A stretch of 64,000 nt of DNA from Citromicrobium sp. JLT1363 (GCF_000186705.1 NZ_AEUE01000004.1:248001-312000); one strand, 5' to 3'; counted from the first letter of the stretch, positions 15,116 to 24,094 are shown. Made by a program: numbers and translations. The notes: generated from the letters alone by a model not told the origin.

Positions 15116-15134
15116 AATTCGCTCGTAGCGAATT
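15116..15134 (+). promoter_or_regulatory. Perfect 8-base inverted repeat in the hupB leader
   Basis: AATTCGCT and AGCGAATT flank CGT. The repeat begins about where transcription from the promoter just upstream would start, so it is either an operator or a 5' end hairpin that protects the mRNA. Confidence 0.5.
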
Positions 15135-15171
15135 ATCACCGTAGAAAGTCTGGGACCGAGGGGTTTTCCGT

Positions 15172-15444
15172 ATGAACAAGAATGAGCTGATCGGCACGGT
15201 TGCCGAATCCTGTGGCCTTTCCAAGAGCGACGCTTCGAACGCCGTGGAAGGTGTATTCGACGCGATCCAGAAGGCCCTCGCCGATGGCGATGAGGTTCGG
15301 CTCGTCGGGTTCGGTACGTTTTCGGTCGCGAAGCGCAAGGCCTCGACCGGCCGTAACCCGCGCACCGGCGAACCGATGGAAATCAAGGCTTCCAACCAGC
15401 CCAAGTTCAAGGCTGGCAAGGGCCTCAAGGACGCCGTGAACTAA
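15172..15444 (+). CDS. hupB: HU-family DNA-binding protein
   Basis: The 90-residue histone-like protein binds and bends DNA as a dimer. The start MNKNELIGTVAE, the middle LVGFGTFSVAKRKA and the arm signature GRNPRTGEPMEIKAS near residues 60-75, including the Pro that intercalates in DNA, are all intact. A GAGGGG ribosome site lies 10 bases before the ATG. It has its own strong promoter and a strong terminator and so forms a single-gene unit, as expected for an abundant protein. Confidence 0.96.
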   Translation: MNKNELIGTVAESCGLSKSDASNAVEGVFDAIQKALADGDEVRLVGFGTFSVAKRKASTGRNPRTGEPMEIKASNQPKFKAGKGLKDAVN

Positions 15445-15486
15445 GAGATTTCACGGGGGTCCTACGTGGGCCTGCTAAAACAGAAG

Positions 15487-15521
15487 ACCCCGTCGAGTGG
15501 TGGATCGGCGGGGTTTTTCTT
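15487..15521 (+). terminator. Rho-independent terminator after hupB
   Basis: ACCCCGTCGA pairs with TCGGCGGGGT through ten positions, one of them a G-U pair, around an eight-base loop, and TTTTTCTTT follows. It ends the hupB transcript before the convergent rlmB gene. Confidence 0.85.
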
Positions 15522-15555
15522 TGCGCGACGTACACCGCAAGCGGCGTGCCGGAGG

Positions 15556-16359
15556 CTATGCCTGGTTTTCGCGGGTCGCCAGCGCGTAGAGCGCAATCGC
15601 CGCCGCGTTCGAGACGTTGAGGCTCTCGATCGCAGCGGAAATCGGCAGTCTGGCGAGCGCGTCGCAATGTCCGGCGATATTTTGCCGAAGCCCGGCGCCC
15701 TCTGCCCCCAGCACGATCGCGACGGGCCCGGTTGGCATGGCCTGCGCCAGGGTCATCTCCGCTTCGCCTGCCAGACCGATGCGCCAGAAGCCGTGCGCGG
15801 TGAGATCGTCCAGCGCGCGCGCAAGGTTGACCACGCGCACCCAGGGCACGGTCTCCAGCGCACCCGACGCGGATTTTGCCACCACGCCGCTTTCGGGCGG
15901 GGCATGGCGATCCTGCGTCACGATGGCTGCGGCACCGAAGGCGGCGGCCGAGCGCATGATTGCGCCGACATTGTGCGGGTCCGTCACCTGGTCCAGCACC
16001 ACGATCGGCCGCGCCGCATCGTCCGCGGCGATCACGTCGAGCAGATCCTGCTCTTCCAGCGGGGCGCATTCGAGGACCAGCCCCTGATGCGGCGCGTCGC
16101 GCGCCACCAGCCGGTCGAGATCGGGCGTGTCGGCATATTCCACGGGGAAATCGGCGGGCAGCTCCCCGTCGAGCGACTCGATGCCATCGCGCGTCGCCCA
16201 TAGCTTGCGGTGCTTGCGTTCGGGATTGAGCAGCGCCGCCTCGACCGCGTGGCGGCCCCAGAGCCGCACCTGCCCCGTGCTCGCACGCCCGCTCCCGCGA
16301 CCATTCTTCATCCTGCCTGCGCGTCCGCGCAGCGCCCTTTTGCGTTCCGGTTTTGCCAT
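15556..16359 (-). CDS. rlmB: 23S rRNA (guanosine-2'-O-)-methyltransferase RlmB-like (SpoU/TrmH)
   Basis: The 267-residue enzyme belongs to the SpoU (SPOUT) class. After a basic tail of about 35 residues and an RNA-binding substrate domain (LWGRHAVEAALLN), the knotted methyltransferase domain has all three motifs: DQVTDPHNVGAIMRSA near residue 121, VLGAEGAGLR near 215, and ISAAIESLNVSNAAAIALY near 236-254. RlmB methylates G2251 of 23S rRNA; other TrmH paralogues are possible, so the exact target is inferred. ATG 16359 was preferred over an upstream codon at 16386. It is divergent from tRNA-Tyr. Confidence 0.88.
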   Translation of the reverse strand: MAKPERKRALRGRAGRMKNGRGSGRASTGQVRLWGRHAVEAALLNPERKHRKLWATRDGIESLDGELPADFPVEYADTPDLDRLVARDAPHQGLVLECAPLEEQDLLDVIAADDAARPIVVLDQVTDPHNVGAIMRSAAAFGAAAIVTQDRHAPPESGVVAKSASGALETVPWVRVVNLARALDDLTAHGFWRIGLAGEAEMTLAQAMPTGPVAIVLGAEGAGLRQNIAGHCDALARLPISAAIESLNVSNAAAIALYALATRENQA

Positions 16360-16486
16360 AGTTGCTCGCCCTGCCACCCCGGCCATTGACAGGCAAGCGC
16401 GGCTTCTTCAAAGGGGCGCACCTCGGCATGCGGCGCCCGGCAAGGCGCGCTGTTTCTTGCACTGCCTCTTGCAGATCAGACCCTGT

Positions 16487-16572
16487 GGACAGGTGGCCGA
16501 GTGGTTAAAGGCAGCAGACTGTAAATCTGCCCGCGCAAGCGTACGCTGGTTCGAATCCAGCCCTGTCCACCA
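16487..16572 (+). tRNA. tRNA-Tyr (anticodon GTA)
   Basis: This is a class II tRNA with a long variable arm. The acceptor stem GGACAGG pairs with CCTGTCC, the anticodon loop is CTGTAAA, the T arm is GGTTCGAATCC, and CCA is encoded at 16570-16572. Confidence 0.97.
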
Positions 16573-16756
16573 CCATCCCTCAGGGTCGGCTTGGCCGGCC
16601 TTGCCATGCTGCTTTCATCGCTGAAATCTTCTGACCGCGGTGCCGGTGCCCCTCAGCGATGGCAGATGCGTGCTTCGCCATCGCATGCTGCCTTTCCGCC
16701 TTCGCGATTCGCCGCACTTGCCGCGCATCCCTGGCGCGGCTAATCCTCGGCCTTCC

Positions 16757-17902
16757 ATGAGCGCGCACGAAAATTCCACCGCCCCTAAGCCGGTCATATC
16801 GGCGACCGGTCTGTTCACACCCGAAGACAGCATCAGCAACCGCGAACTGGTCGACAGTTTCAACGCCTTCGTCGAACGTCACAACGTCGCACACGCCGAC
16901 GCGATTGCTGCGGGCGAGATGGAAGCGCTGACGCCCAGCTCGGTCGAGTTCATCGAGAAGGCGAGCGGGATCAAGTCGCGCCATGTGATGAACAAGGCGC
17001 CGCTGATCGATCCCGAGATCATGGAGCCGCGCCACGAACCGCGCGGCAACGACGAATTGTCTCTGATGGCAGAGATCGGCGTGGCCGCCGCGCGCGAGGC
17101 GCTGGAAAAGGCCGGTCGCGATCCGGCGGATGTCGACGCGGTCCTGTGCGCTGCTTCCAACATGCAGCGGCCCTATCCCGCCATGGCGATCGAGATCCAG
17201 CAGGCACTGGGGATCGACGGGTTCGCCTTCGACATGAATGTCGCATGCTCTTCCGCCACCTTCGGCATCCAGACCGCCGCCGATTATGTTCGCGCGGGCC
17301 ATGCGAAGAGCGTGCTGGTGGTAAGCCCGGAGATCACCAGCGGGCATCTCAACTGGCGCGACCGCGACAGCCACTTCATCTTCGGCGATGTGGCGACGGC
17401 GGTGCTGGTGGAGGATGCTAGCATCGCGCCGCCCGGCCACTGGGAGATTCTGGGCACGCGACTGAAGACCGTTTTTTCGAACAATATCCGCAACAATTTC
17501 GGCTTCCTCAATCGTGCGGAGCCGGAAACGATCGGCAGCGACGACAAGCTGTTCGTCCAGGAGGGCCGCAAGGTTTTCAAGGAAGTGGTGCCCATGGTCG
17601 CGGAAATGATCGTGACCGAGGCACAGCGCCTGTCGATCGATCCCGCACGACTGCGGCGCTTGTGGCTGCACCAGGCGAATGCGGGCATGAACCGCCTTAT
17701 TGCGCAGCGGGTGCTGGGGCATGAGGCGAGCGACGACGAAAGCCCGACCGTGCTCGACACCTATGGCAATACCTCCAGCGCGGGTTCGATCATCGCCTTT
17801 CACCTCAATCACGAGGACCTGGAGGCAGGGGATACCGGGCTGATCTGCAGCTTCGGCGCGGGATATTCGGCGGGCGCCGTGTTCGTCCGGAGGTCGGCAT
17901 GA
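16757..17902 (+). CDS. Beta-ketoacyl-ACP synthase III family protein
   Basis: The 381-residue protein has the thiolase fold and the FabH catalytic triad: Cys in NVACSSATFG near residue 165, His in LHQANAGM near 306, and Asn in YGNTSSAGS near 338. It is longer than FabH (about 320 residues) because of an extra N-terminal segment and an insertion near 85-100. It may start fatty-acid chains or condense a special acyl group; another member of the cluster cannot be excluded, so no symbol is given. ATG 16757 (MSAHENST) is taken as the start; the frame is open upstream but has no ribosome site. The phosphatidylserine decarboxylase gene follows. Confidence 0.85.
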   Translation: MSAHENSTAPKPVISATGLFTPEDSISNRELVDSFNAFVERHNVAHADAIAAGEMEALTPSSVEFIEKASGIKSRHVMNKAPLIDPEIMEPRHEPRGNDELSLMAEIGVAAAREALEKAGRDPADVDAVLCAASNMQRPYPAMAIEIQQALGIDGFAFDMNVACSSATFGIQTAADYVRAGHAKSVLVVSPEITSGHLNWRDRDSHFIFGDVATAVLVEDASIAPPGHWEILGTRLKTVFSNNIRNNFGFLNRAEPETIGSDDKLFVQEGRKVFKEVVPMVAEMIVTEAQRLSIDPARLRRLWLHQANAGMNRLIAQRVLGHEASDDESPTVLDTYGNTSSAGSIIAFHLNHEDLEAGDTGLICSFGAGYSAGAVFVRRSA

Positions 17903-17947
17903 TGGGCGCCGTTCGCATCCGAATGGCCAAGCGTGAGGCGGTGCGCC

Positions 17948-18685
17948 ATGGCTGGTGAGGTCATGGATAATCGCGGGCGAGGGGAAGCGCGCTCCTCGCT
18001 ACCCTCGGTCCATCCCGAAGGTCGCAAATACGCGCTGATCTGTCTCGGCCTGTCGCTGATCGCCGCGCTGCTTGCGTGGGAGACGCTCGCCTGGCCGCTC
18101 GCGTTCCTCTCGCTGTGCATCCTCGCCTTCTTCCGCGATCCCGAACGCGTGGTGCCGCGAGGCGACGCTCTGATCCTCTCGCCTGCCGACGGCACGGTGA
18201 CGCAGATTTCGGAAGTGGAGCCTCCACTGGAGCTCCGCGGCGAAGAAGGAGGGTTGGGGCACGAGCCCGTCACCCGGATTTCGATCTATCTCAGCATATT
18301 CGACGTGCACATCAACCGCTCGCCATGCGCGGGCACGGTCGGCACGATGAGCTACGTGCCCGGCAAGTTCGTCAATGCCGAACTCGACAAGTCGAGCGAG
18401 GAGAACGAGCGGCAGCACATCATCATCATGCGCAGCGATGGCGTGGCGGTGGGGATGACGCAGATCGCCGGGTTGGTCGCGCGGCGGATCGTGCCTTTCG
18501 TGAAACCGGGCGATATTGTCGCGGCGGGGCAGCGGGTGGGGCTGATCCGCTTCGGCAGCCGCGTCGATCTGTATCTGCCGCAGGGCACCTCGCCCCAGGT
18601 GCTGATGGGCCAGCGGGTTATCGCGGGCGAGACCGTTCTCGGGCGGTTGGGCGAAACGGTCGAGCTGGAAGGCCTGCAGCAGTAA
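17948..18685 (+). CDS. psd: Phosphatidylserine decarboxylase proenzyme
   Basis: The 245-residue enzyme turns phosphatidylserine into phosphatidylethanolamine at the inner membrane. Two hydrophobic segments near residues 30-60 anchor it. The family marks are ILAFFRDPERVVP, SPADGTVTQI, FDVHINRSP with a key His, and the self-cleavage site in RFGSRVDLYLP near residue 205, where the Ser becomes the pyruvoyl group. It is the short (Psd-related) form. Starts at 17948 and 17963 are both possible. In many alphaproteobacteria pssA follows psd, but here a convergent small gene does. Confidence 0.92.
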   Translation: MAGEVMDNRGRGEARSSLPSVHPEGRKYALICLGLSLIAALLAWETLAWPLAFLSLCILAFFRDPERVVPRGDALILSPADGTVTQISEVEPPLELRGEEGGLGHEPVTRISIYLSIFDVHINRSPCAGTVGTMSYVPGKFVNAELDKSSEENERQHIIIMRSDGVAVGMTQIAGLVARRIVPFVKPGDIVAAGQRVGLIRFGSRVDLYLPQGTSPQVLMGQRVIAGETVLGRLGETVELEGLQQ

Positions 18686-18702
18686 GCTTGCGACAGGGCC
18701 GT

Positions 18703-18957
18703 TCAGGCGGCAGCGCGCAACGTTGCAGCGCGCATGTTCTGCTGAAGAGCAGGGCGCCGGGGCGAACGAACGCCAGACAGGCGCGCTTCCCGCAACGCCG
18801 GTGCCGGTCCTGCATTATCCATCCGCTTGCGCAGCACACGCAATTCCGAGCCGAGCGCGCGGTAGGCATGCCAGCCGCGCATGGCACTATCGGTCATCGT
18901 AAGCAGCGCGGCCAGCGCGGCGATGACAAGCAGGCATGTGATGGCGAATGCGATCAT
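18703..18957 (-). CDS. Small single-pass membrane protein under a LexA box
   Basis: I do not recognise the family. The 84-residue product has one strong membrane segment at residues 2-22 (IAFAITCLLVIAALAALLT), an amphipathic stretch (WHAYRALGSELRVLRKRMD), and a basic, disordered Ala/Arg-rich tail. GGAGAAA precedes ATG 18957. The only promoter-like element upstream is a -35 TTGACA with a LexA box in the spacer, so SOS induction is likely. By analogy with SidA of Caulobacter, a short SOS-made inner-membrane division inhibitor, a checkpoint role is possible, but there is no sequence similarity to prove it. Confidence 0.6.
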   Translation of the reverse strand: MIAFAITCLLVIAALAALLTMTDSAMRGWHAYRALGSELRVLRKRMDNAGPAPALREARLSGVRSPRRPALQQNMRAATLRAAA

Positions 18958-19072
18958 GGTGTTTCTCCGGCCTCGGGTCCTCCGCAGGTCCGGTGCAAAA
19001 ACGTGGACCGGCTGTGGAAAACATGCTCATAAGATGTCGGCGACTCACTGAGTTGCGCTGACTGGAGCCTTT

Positions 19073-19087
19073 GTTCTCTTTTTGTTC
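19073..19087 (-). promoter_or_regulatory. LexA (SOS) box GTTC-N7-GTTC
   Basis: GTTCTCTTTTTGTTC is a perfect alphaproteobacterial LexA site. On the minus strand it lies just downstream of TTGACA (19098-19093), in the spacer and over the expected -10, where LexA would block transcription towards the 18703-18957 gene. Confidence 0.8.
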
Positions 19088-19098
19088 TCGGCTGTCAA

Positions 19099-19296
19099 GC
19101 CGAAAGGGCACGTGCGATCGCGATTTCCCGTCGAATTGGTACTGGATTTTGCGCCCCGAAGTCGCTAAGTGGCGCGCTTCCGCGGGATGACCTGCGGAAA
19201 ATCCACATGGAAAGCGCATCATACCGGTGCCTATGGCGGGCCAACCGCCTCGGGTTCTCCCGCTTTCCAGAGGTATAACCGGAAAGGAAATGACTT
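19099..19296 (+). other. Leader region of rpsB, no clear element
   Basis: This is the plus-strand part of the gap 18958-19296, the only stretch over 300 bases without a gene. The first half of the gap holds the minus-strand LexA-controlled promoter. In the second half I see no confident promoter box. The GC-rich section 19225-19275 with GGCGGGCC and GGGTTCTCCCGC could fold, which would fit an S2 autoregulatory leader, but I cannot support a named motif. Confidence 0.3.
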
Positions 19297-20052
19297 ATGG
19301 CGGCTCCTACCGTCACGATGCAGCAATTGATCGAGGCCGGCGCACACTTCGGCCACCAGACCCACCGCTGGAACCCGCGCATGAAGCCGTACATCTTCGG
19401 CGCGCGCAACGGTGTCCACATCATCGACCTGTCGCAGACCGTGCCGCTGATGGCGCGTGCGCTCGATTTCGTCGCCTCCACCGCGCAGGGCGGCGGCAAG
19501 GTCCTGTTCGTCGGCACCAAGCGGCAGGCGCAGGAGCCGGTGGCCGAGGCAGCCCGCATGGCGGGCCAGCACTTCGTCAACCACCGCTGGCTGGGCGGCA
19601 TGCTCACCAACTGGAAGACCATCAGCGGTTCGATCAAGCGTCTCAAGACGCTCGAGGAACAGCTGTCGGGCGACACTGGCGGCCTGACCAAGAAGGAAGT
19701 TCTCAACCTCACGCGCGAGCGTGACAAGCTGGAGCTTTCGCTCGGCGGCATCCGCGACATGGGCGGCATTCCCGACGTGATGATCGTGATCGACGCCAAC
19801 AAGGAAGACCTCGCCATCAAGGAAGCCAACGTGCTTGGCATTCCCGTGGTTGCGGTGCTCGATTCGAACACCGACCCGACCGGCATTGCCTTCCCGGTTC
19901 CCGGTAACGACGATGCCAGCCGCGCCGTACGCCTCTATTGCGATGCCTTCGGCGAAGCTGCGCGCAAGGATGGTTCGAACGATCCGGGCATTGGCGAGAT
20001 GGAAAATCCGCCCGCCGAAGCCGCTGCCGAGACTGCCGAAGCCAGCGCGTAA
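19297..20052 (+). CDS. rpsB: 30S ribosomal protein uS2
   Basis: The 251-residue protein is S2 of the small subunit. Signatures are [20 protein letters not shown] at residues 6-25, [16 protein letters not shown], and the second signature [19 protein letters not shown] near 152-170. The acidic Ala/Glu tail is a common extension. AAGGAAATGACTT lies before the ATG and gives a ribosome site (GGAAAGG). It heads the rpsB-tsf unit, and a perfect hairpin without a T-run separates the two genes. Confidence 0.98.
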   Translation: MAAPTVTMQQLIEAGAHFGHQTHRWNPRMKPYIFGARNGVHIIDLSQTVPLMARALDFVASTAQGGGKVLFVGTKRQAQEPVAEAARMAGQHFVNHRWLGGMLTNWKTISGSIKRLKTLEEQLSGDTGGLTKKEVLNLTRERDKLELSLGGIRDMGGIPDVMIVIDANKEDLAIKEANVLGIPVVAVLDSNTDPTGIAFPVPGNDDASRAVRLYCDAFGEAARKDGSNDPGIGEMENPPAEAAAETAEASA

Positions 20053-20080
20053 CCGCGGCTTCACATTCGCTGACTAGCGA

Positions 20081-20116
20081 CCCGGGGCCTAGCCTGTCTT
20101 TGCTGCAGGCCCCGGG
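20081..20116 (+). repeat. Ten-base perfect hairpin between rpsB and tsf
   Basis: CCCGGGGCCT pairs exactly with AGGCCCCGGG around a 16-base loop. No T-run follows, so it is probably not a full terminator. It may stabilise the rpsB end or lower read-through into tsf. Confidence 0.6.
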
Positions 20117-20149
20117 GCCGCTCACCATATGAAAATCAAGGAATAGATC

Positions 20150-21076
20150 ATGGGCGCTTTTACCGCCGCTGACGTGAAGAAACTCCGCGAGAAAACCGGC
20201 GCGGGCATGATGGACGCCAAGAAGGCGCTCGAAGGCGCGAATGGCGATATCGAAGCCGCAGTCGACGCGCTGCGCGCCAAGGGCCTCGCCACCGCGCAGA
20301 AGAAGTCCAGCCGTACCGCGGCGGAAGGTCTGGTCGGCGTTGCCATCGAAGGCACGAAGGGTGTGGCCGTGGAGGTCAACTCGGAAACCGACTTCGTCGC
20401 CAAGAACGACAAGTTCCAGGATTTCGTCCGCAAGACCACGCAGGTCGCGCTGGGCGCCAACACGGACGACGTCGAAACGCTGAAGGGCATGGATTACCCC
20501 GATGGCGGCACGATCGGCGACAAGCTGACCGACAATGTTGCCACCATTGGCGAGAACCAGCAGGTCCGTCGGATGAAGACCGTGACGGTCGATAACGGCT
20601 TGGTCGTGCCTTACATGCACAACGCGGTCGCCCCGAACCTGGGCAAGATCGGCGTGCTCGTCGCGCTCGAAAGCGAAGCGGATACCGCCAAGCTGGAAGA
20701 GCTGGGCACCAAGCTGGCCCAGCACATCGCCGCGGCATTCCCGCAGGCGCTGACCGCCGACGATCTGGATGCCGAGCTGATCGAGCGTGAGCGCAAGATC
20801 GCTGCCGAGAAGGCTGCCGAAAGCGGCAAGCCGGAAAACGTGCAGGAAAAGATGGTCGATGGCGCCGTGGCGAAGTTCGCCAAGGAAAACGCGCTGATGA
20901 GCCAGATCCTGGTCCACGACAACAAGACCCCGATCGAGCAGGTCGTGGCGCAGGCCGGCAAGGACGCGGGCAAGCCCATCGTCCTCAAGGATTACGTCCG
21001 CTTCCAGCTCGGGGAAGGCATCGAGAAAGAAGAAGCGGACTTCGCGGCCGAAGTCGCGGCGGCCGTGAAGGGCTGA
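20150..21076 (+). CDS. tsf: Elongation factor Ts
   Basis: The 308-residue nucleotide-exchange factor recycles EF-Tu. The N-terminal UBA-like domain has [20 protein letters not shown] at residues 8-27. The contact motif for EF-Tu, with [15 protein letters not shown] near 76-90, is intact, and the C-terminal core follows, with [10 protein letters not shown] near 167. AAGGAA lies 9 bases before the ATG. The gene is followed by a strong hairpin that ends the rpsB-tsf unit. Confidence 0.98.
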   Translation: MGAFTAADVKKLREKTGAGMMDAKKALEGANGDIEAAVDALRAKGLATAQKKSSRTAAEGLVGVAIEGTKGVAVEVNSETDFVAKNDKFQDFVRKTTQVALGANTDDVETLKGMDYPDGGTIGDKLTDNVATIGENQQVRRMKTVTVDNGLVVPYMHNAVAPNLGKIGVLVALESEADTAKLEELGTKLAQHIAAAFPQALTADDLDAELIERERKIAAEKAAESGKPENVQEKMVDGAVAKFAKENALMSQILVHDNKTPIEQVVAQAGKDAGKPIVLKDYVRFQLGEGIEKEEADFAAEVAAAVKG

Positions 21077-21102
21077 CGCTTCCGCACAACTTGCGACTTT
21101 CG

Positions 21103-21135
21103 CGGCCGTCGGACCCCCGGGTTCGGCGGCCGTTT
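21103..21135 (+). terminator. Terminator-like hairpin after tsf
   Basis: CGGCCGTCGGACCC pairs with GGGTTCGGCGGCCG (14 positions, two of them wobble) around a two-base gap, and TTTCC follows. The T-run is short, but the stem is strong. Confidence 0.65.
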
Positions 21136-21252
21136 CCGTATCCGCACTGTGCGCCCTCTTTAGAGCGCATTGTGGAAGTTCCGGAACCGCACTTCAAAGC
21201 GCTGTTAAGGTCTGCTGGCTGAAAAGCATCCTTCGTTGCACCTCTGAAACGT

Positions 21253-21720
21253 ATGAAGCGAAAGCGCTGGCCGATGTCTGAAATGCCGAAGGTAGCCGTG
21301 GTCGACCGCTCGCCGGATGCGAAGGCGATCTCCGTCGTGCATTCGGTCGGGCTGGATGGAAGCGACCTTGCATTGTGCCTGCTCGAACAGAGCGAGGATT
21401 GCGTCAAACTTCTCAGCATCGATGGAAAACTGGAGTTCATGAACTGCGGTGGGATGAAGGCGATGGAAATCGACGATCCATCGGCAGTCTATGGCAAGTT
21501 CTGGTGGACGCTCTGGCCGCTAAGCGCGCAGGACATGGTGCGCGGTGTCTTCGACGAGGCGATCGGCGGCAAAACCAGTACGTTCGAAGCCACCTGCCCG
21601 ACCGCAAAGGGCAATCCGCGTCGCTGGTCGGTGAATCTCAAGCCGATTTGCTCAAGGGCGGGGCCGGTCGTCTCCGTATTGGCGACGTCGCGAGAAATCC
21701 CTTTTCGCACCGAAGACTGA
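21253..21720 (+). CDS. PAS-domain protein without output domain
   Basis: The 155-residue protein is a single PAS sensor fold (about residues 40-150): CVKLLSIDGKLEFMN starts the beta sheet, FWWTLWP is a typical PAS_4 helix end, and RRWSVNLKPICSRAGPVVSVLATSREI gives the last strands and the usual ending. There is no kinase, GGDEF or HTH domain, so it may bind a ligand or pair with another protein. ATG 21274 (MSEMPKVAV) is an equally likely start. An imperfect GGAAC/TGTT pair upstream hints at general stress control but has the wrong spacing. Confidence 0.75.
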   Translation: MKRKRWPMSEMPKVAVVDRSPDAKAISVVHSVGLDGSDLALCLLEQSEDCVKLLSIDGKLEFMNCGGMKAMEIDDPSAVYGKFWWTLWPLSAQDMVRGVFDEAIGGKTSTFEATCPTAKGNPRRWSVNLKPICSRAGPVVSVLATSREIPFRTED

Positions 21721-21747
21721 GCGTCTTCGTCTTTGCGGGCTGTGCTG

Positions 21748-22617
21748 TCAGCGTCGAGAGCCGCCGCCACGCAGTTCGATCAGCCAGATTTCGGGCCGGG
21801 TGCCGAAGCGGATCGGCAGGACGCTCGTGCCGAGCCCCGCGCCCACGATCGCCGTGCCGTGCGGATCGTCGGTCCGCCCGCACGCGAACCGCTTGCCATA
21901 GCGCGACTGGGTCGCAATCGCGCCGACCAGCGGCAGCTTGATCTGCCCGCAGTGCGTGTGGCCGGCAAGTACGACCGAGCCTTCGGGAAGGTCGGGCAGC
22001 GAATCCGGGCTGTGGCCGAGGAACACTTGCGCGCCCTCCAGCTTTGCCATCGCCGCGCGCGTTTTCGCGATGTCGTCGTGCCCGGTATATTCGTCGTCGA
22101 GTCCGCCGATGACCAGCGGGCCGACCTGCGCGGCGTCGTTCTCCAGTATGGTGACGGGTGTTTTCGCCAATGCGCGCCTCAGGTCCGGCCAGCCGAACCA
22201 GTGATCGTGATTGCCCGGCACGAGGAAGGTGCCGAGCCGCGCATACAGCGCGGCCAGCGGAGCGACCGCCGCCTCCGCGCTGTAAATCTTCGTGCCCAGC
22301 TTCTTTTCACTGATCAGGTCTCCGGCGATCAGCACGGCATCGGGCTCCAGCGCGTTGATCTGTGTGACGATCCGCTCGAGCCGCTCGGGCGGCATGTCGG
22401 GGCCGGCGACGTGGATGTCCGAGATCAGCGCGAGCGTGACGGGATCTGCCCCCGGTGCCATGTCGGGCAACATCACGCTCGTGCGGCGCACCACCGGGTC
22501 CGCCAGCGTATCGCGCCATGCTTTCGCCGCGACGAACACCAACGCCGCCAGCAATGCGATCAGAAGGGCGAGCAGTACGATCCGTGCGCGGCCGGAAGGG
22601 AGGAGACGTCCAAGCAT
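21748..22617 (-). CDS. Membrane-anchored metallophosphoesterase (YkuE/YaeI-like)
   Basis: The 289-residue protein has an N-terminal membrane segment (RIVLLALLIALLAALVFVA) and a calcineurin-like phosphoesterase domain. The metal ligands are in LISDIHVAGPD near residue 73, AGDLISEKK near 103, PGNHDHWFGW near 133 and GHTHCGQIKLP near 223. YkuE-type enzymes of this group are exported; the anchor suggests action on a phosphate ester or lipid at the outer face. ATG 22617 is chosen because an extended frame would run into pyrH. It is divergent from pyrH. Confidence 0.85.
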   Translation of the reverse strand: MLGRLLPSGRARIVLLALLIALLAALVFVAAKAWRDTLADPVVRRTSVMLPDMAPGADPVTLALISDIHVAGPDMPPERLERIVTQINALEPDAVLIAGDLISEKKLGTKIYSAEAAVAPLAALYARLGTFLVPGNHDHWFGWPDLRRALAKTPVTILENDAAQVGPLVIGGLDDEYTGHDDIAKTRAAMAKLEGAQVFLGHSPDSLPDLPEGSVVLAGHTHCGQIKLPLVGAIATQSRYGKRFACGRTDDPHGTAIVGAGLGTSVLPIRFGTRPEIWLIELRGGGSRR

Positions 22618-22741
22618 CGCACCGGGATGATCCAAGCGGGCCACACAGGCAAGCGCGATCAAAACAGCGCGCCATGCCGTTGCCACCCGCACCCGCTCGC
22701 GGTAGGGCCTTGCGACTTTCGCAATTCGAGACCCGACCCCC

Positions 22742-23461
22742 ATGCCGATCAGCAACGCCAAGCGTATCCTTCTGAAACTCTCCGGCGAAGTGTTGATGGG
22801 CGAGCAGGAGTTCGGCATCGATCCCGCATTCGTCAGCGAACTCGCCGGGGAGGTGAAGCAGGCCAGGGACGCAGGTTGGGAAATCTGCCTCGTAATTGGT
22901 GGCGGCAACATCTTTCGCGGCATGGCGGGCGCGGCGCAGGGCATGGACCGCGCGCAGGCCGATTACATGGGCATGCTCGCCACAGTCATGAACGCGCTGG
23001 CTATGCAGAGCGCGCTCGAACAGCTTGGCGTGCCGACCCGTGTGCAGAGCGCGGTGCAGATGGACCAGGTGTGCGAGCCGGTGATCCGCCGCCGGGCGGA
23101 GCGGCACCTGGAAAAGGGCCGGATCGTGATCTTCGCCGCCGGCGTCGGCGCGCCGTACTTCACCACCGACAGCGGGGCGGCGCTGCGCGCGGCCGAAATG
23201 CGCTGCGACGCGCTGTTCAAAGGCACGAGCGTGGACGGAGTGTACGATTCCGACCCCAAGAAGAATGCCGATGCAAAGCGATATGATTCAGTCACGTACG
23301 ACAAGGTGCTGGCGGACAACCTGAAGGTTATGGACGCCAGCGCAGTGGCGCTGTGTCGGGACAACAACATCCCCATCGTTGTGTTCTCGATCCGCGAGAA
23401 GGGCAATCTCGCCCGCGTACTCGCTGGGCAAGGCGCACAGACCATCGTACGAAACGATTAA
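22742..23461 (+). CDS. pyrH: Uridylate (UMP) kinase
   Basis: The 239-residue enzyme makes UDP from UMP and is hexameric and allosteric in bacteria. It is an amino-acid-kinase fold protein: [14 protein letters not shown] at residues 6-19, [12 protein letters not shown] near 50, [17 protein letters not shown] near 81, and [15 protein letters not shown] near 160-174. It starts the pyrH-frr-uppS-cdsA-dxr-rseP-bamA series, which runs with short gaps. The metallophosphoesterase gene sits back-to-back upstream. Confidence 0.97.
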   Translation: MPISNAKRILLKLSGEVLMGEQEFGIDPAFVSELAGEVKQARDAGWEICLVIGGGNIFRGMAGAAQGMDRAQADYMGMLATVMNALAMQSALEQLGVPTRVQSAVQMDQVCEPVIRRRAERHLEKGRIVIFAAGVGAPYFTTDSGAALRAAEMRCDALFKGTSVDGVYDSDPKKNADAKRYDSVTYDKVLADNLKVMDASAVALCRDNNIPIVVFSIREKGNLARVLAGQGAQTIVRND

Positions 23462-23488
23462 GTTCAAGAGGATGTAGGAAGGCCAACC

Positions 23489-24046
23489 ATGGCGAAATAC
23501 GACAAGAGCGATATCGAGCGCCGCATGCAGGGCGCGGTGGAAAGCCTGAAGGGCGATCTGGCGGGGCTGCGCACGGGGCGCGCAAACACCAGCCTGCTCG
23601 ATCCGGTGCAGGTGGAAGTCTACGGCTCGATGATGCCGCTCAATCAGGTGGCCACCGTCTCCGCGCCCGAACCGCGCATGCTGAGCGTGCAGGTGTGGGA
23701 CAAGGGCAATGTCAGCGCGGTGGAAAAGGGCATTGCCCACGCGAACCTGGGCCTCAACCCGATGCAGGACGGCCAGACGCTGCGCATTCCCATGCCCGAT
23801 CTGACCGAGGAACGGCGCCGCGAACTCGCCAAGCTTGCCGGCAAGTATGCCGAGAACGCCAAGATCGCGATCCGCAACGTGCGCCGCGACGGTATGGAAG
23901 CGCTCAAGGAAGACGAGAAGAAGAAGGAAATCTCCGAAGACGAGCGCAAGCGTGCCGAGGACGATGTCCAGAAGCTGACCGACAAGTATACGAGCGAGGC
24001 GGATACCGCTGCGGAAGCCAAGGAAAAGGAAATCATGACGCAGTGA
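23489..24046 (+). CDS. frr: Ribosome recycling factor
   Basis: The 185-residue protein splits post-termination ribosomes with [26 protein letters not shown] at residues 10-32 is the first long helix, [21 protein letters not shown] follows, and the C-terminal helices contain [20 protein letters not shown] near 130-150. The length is normal for the family. GGAAGG lies 8 bases before the ATG. Confidence 0.97.
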   Translation: MAKYDKSDIERRMQGAVESLKGDLAGLRTGRANTSLLDPVQVEVYGSMMPLNQVATVSAPEPRMLSVQVWDKGNVSAVEKGIAHANLGLNPMQDGQTLRIPMPDLTEERRRELAKLAGKYAENAKIAIRNVRRDGMEALKEDEKKKEISEDERKRAEDDVQKLTDKYTSEADTAAEAKEKEIMTQ

Positions 24047-24094
24047 GGATGCGGGCTGCCGTCCCTTATCCGCATGTCCGAACGGGGTTGGTCG

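Noticed and set aside
19073-19087. LexA box as a control of rpsB
   Set aside because: It lies over 200 bases from rpsB and sits inside a minus-strand promoter, so the small membrane-protein gene is the better target.
21186-21215. EcfG-like promoter before the PAS gene
   Set aside because: GGAAC is present, but TGTT follows at 15 bases and is not CGTT; spacing and sequence both miss the consensus.
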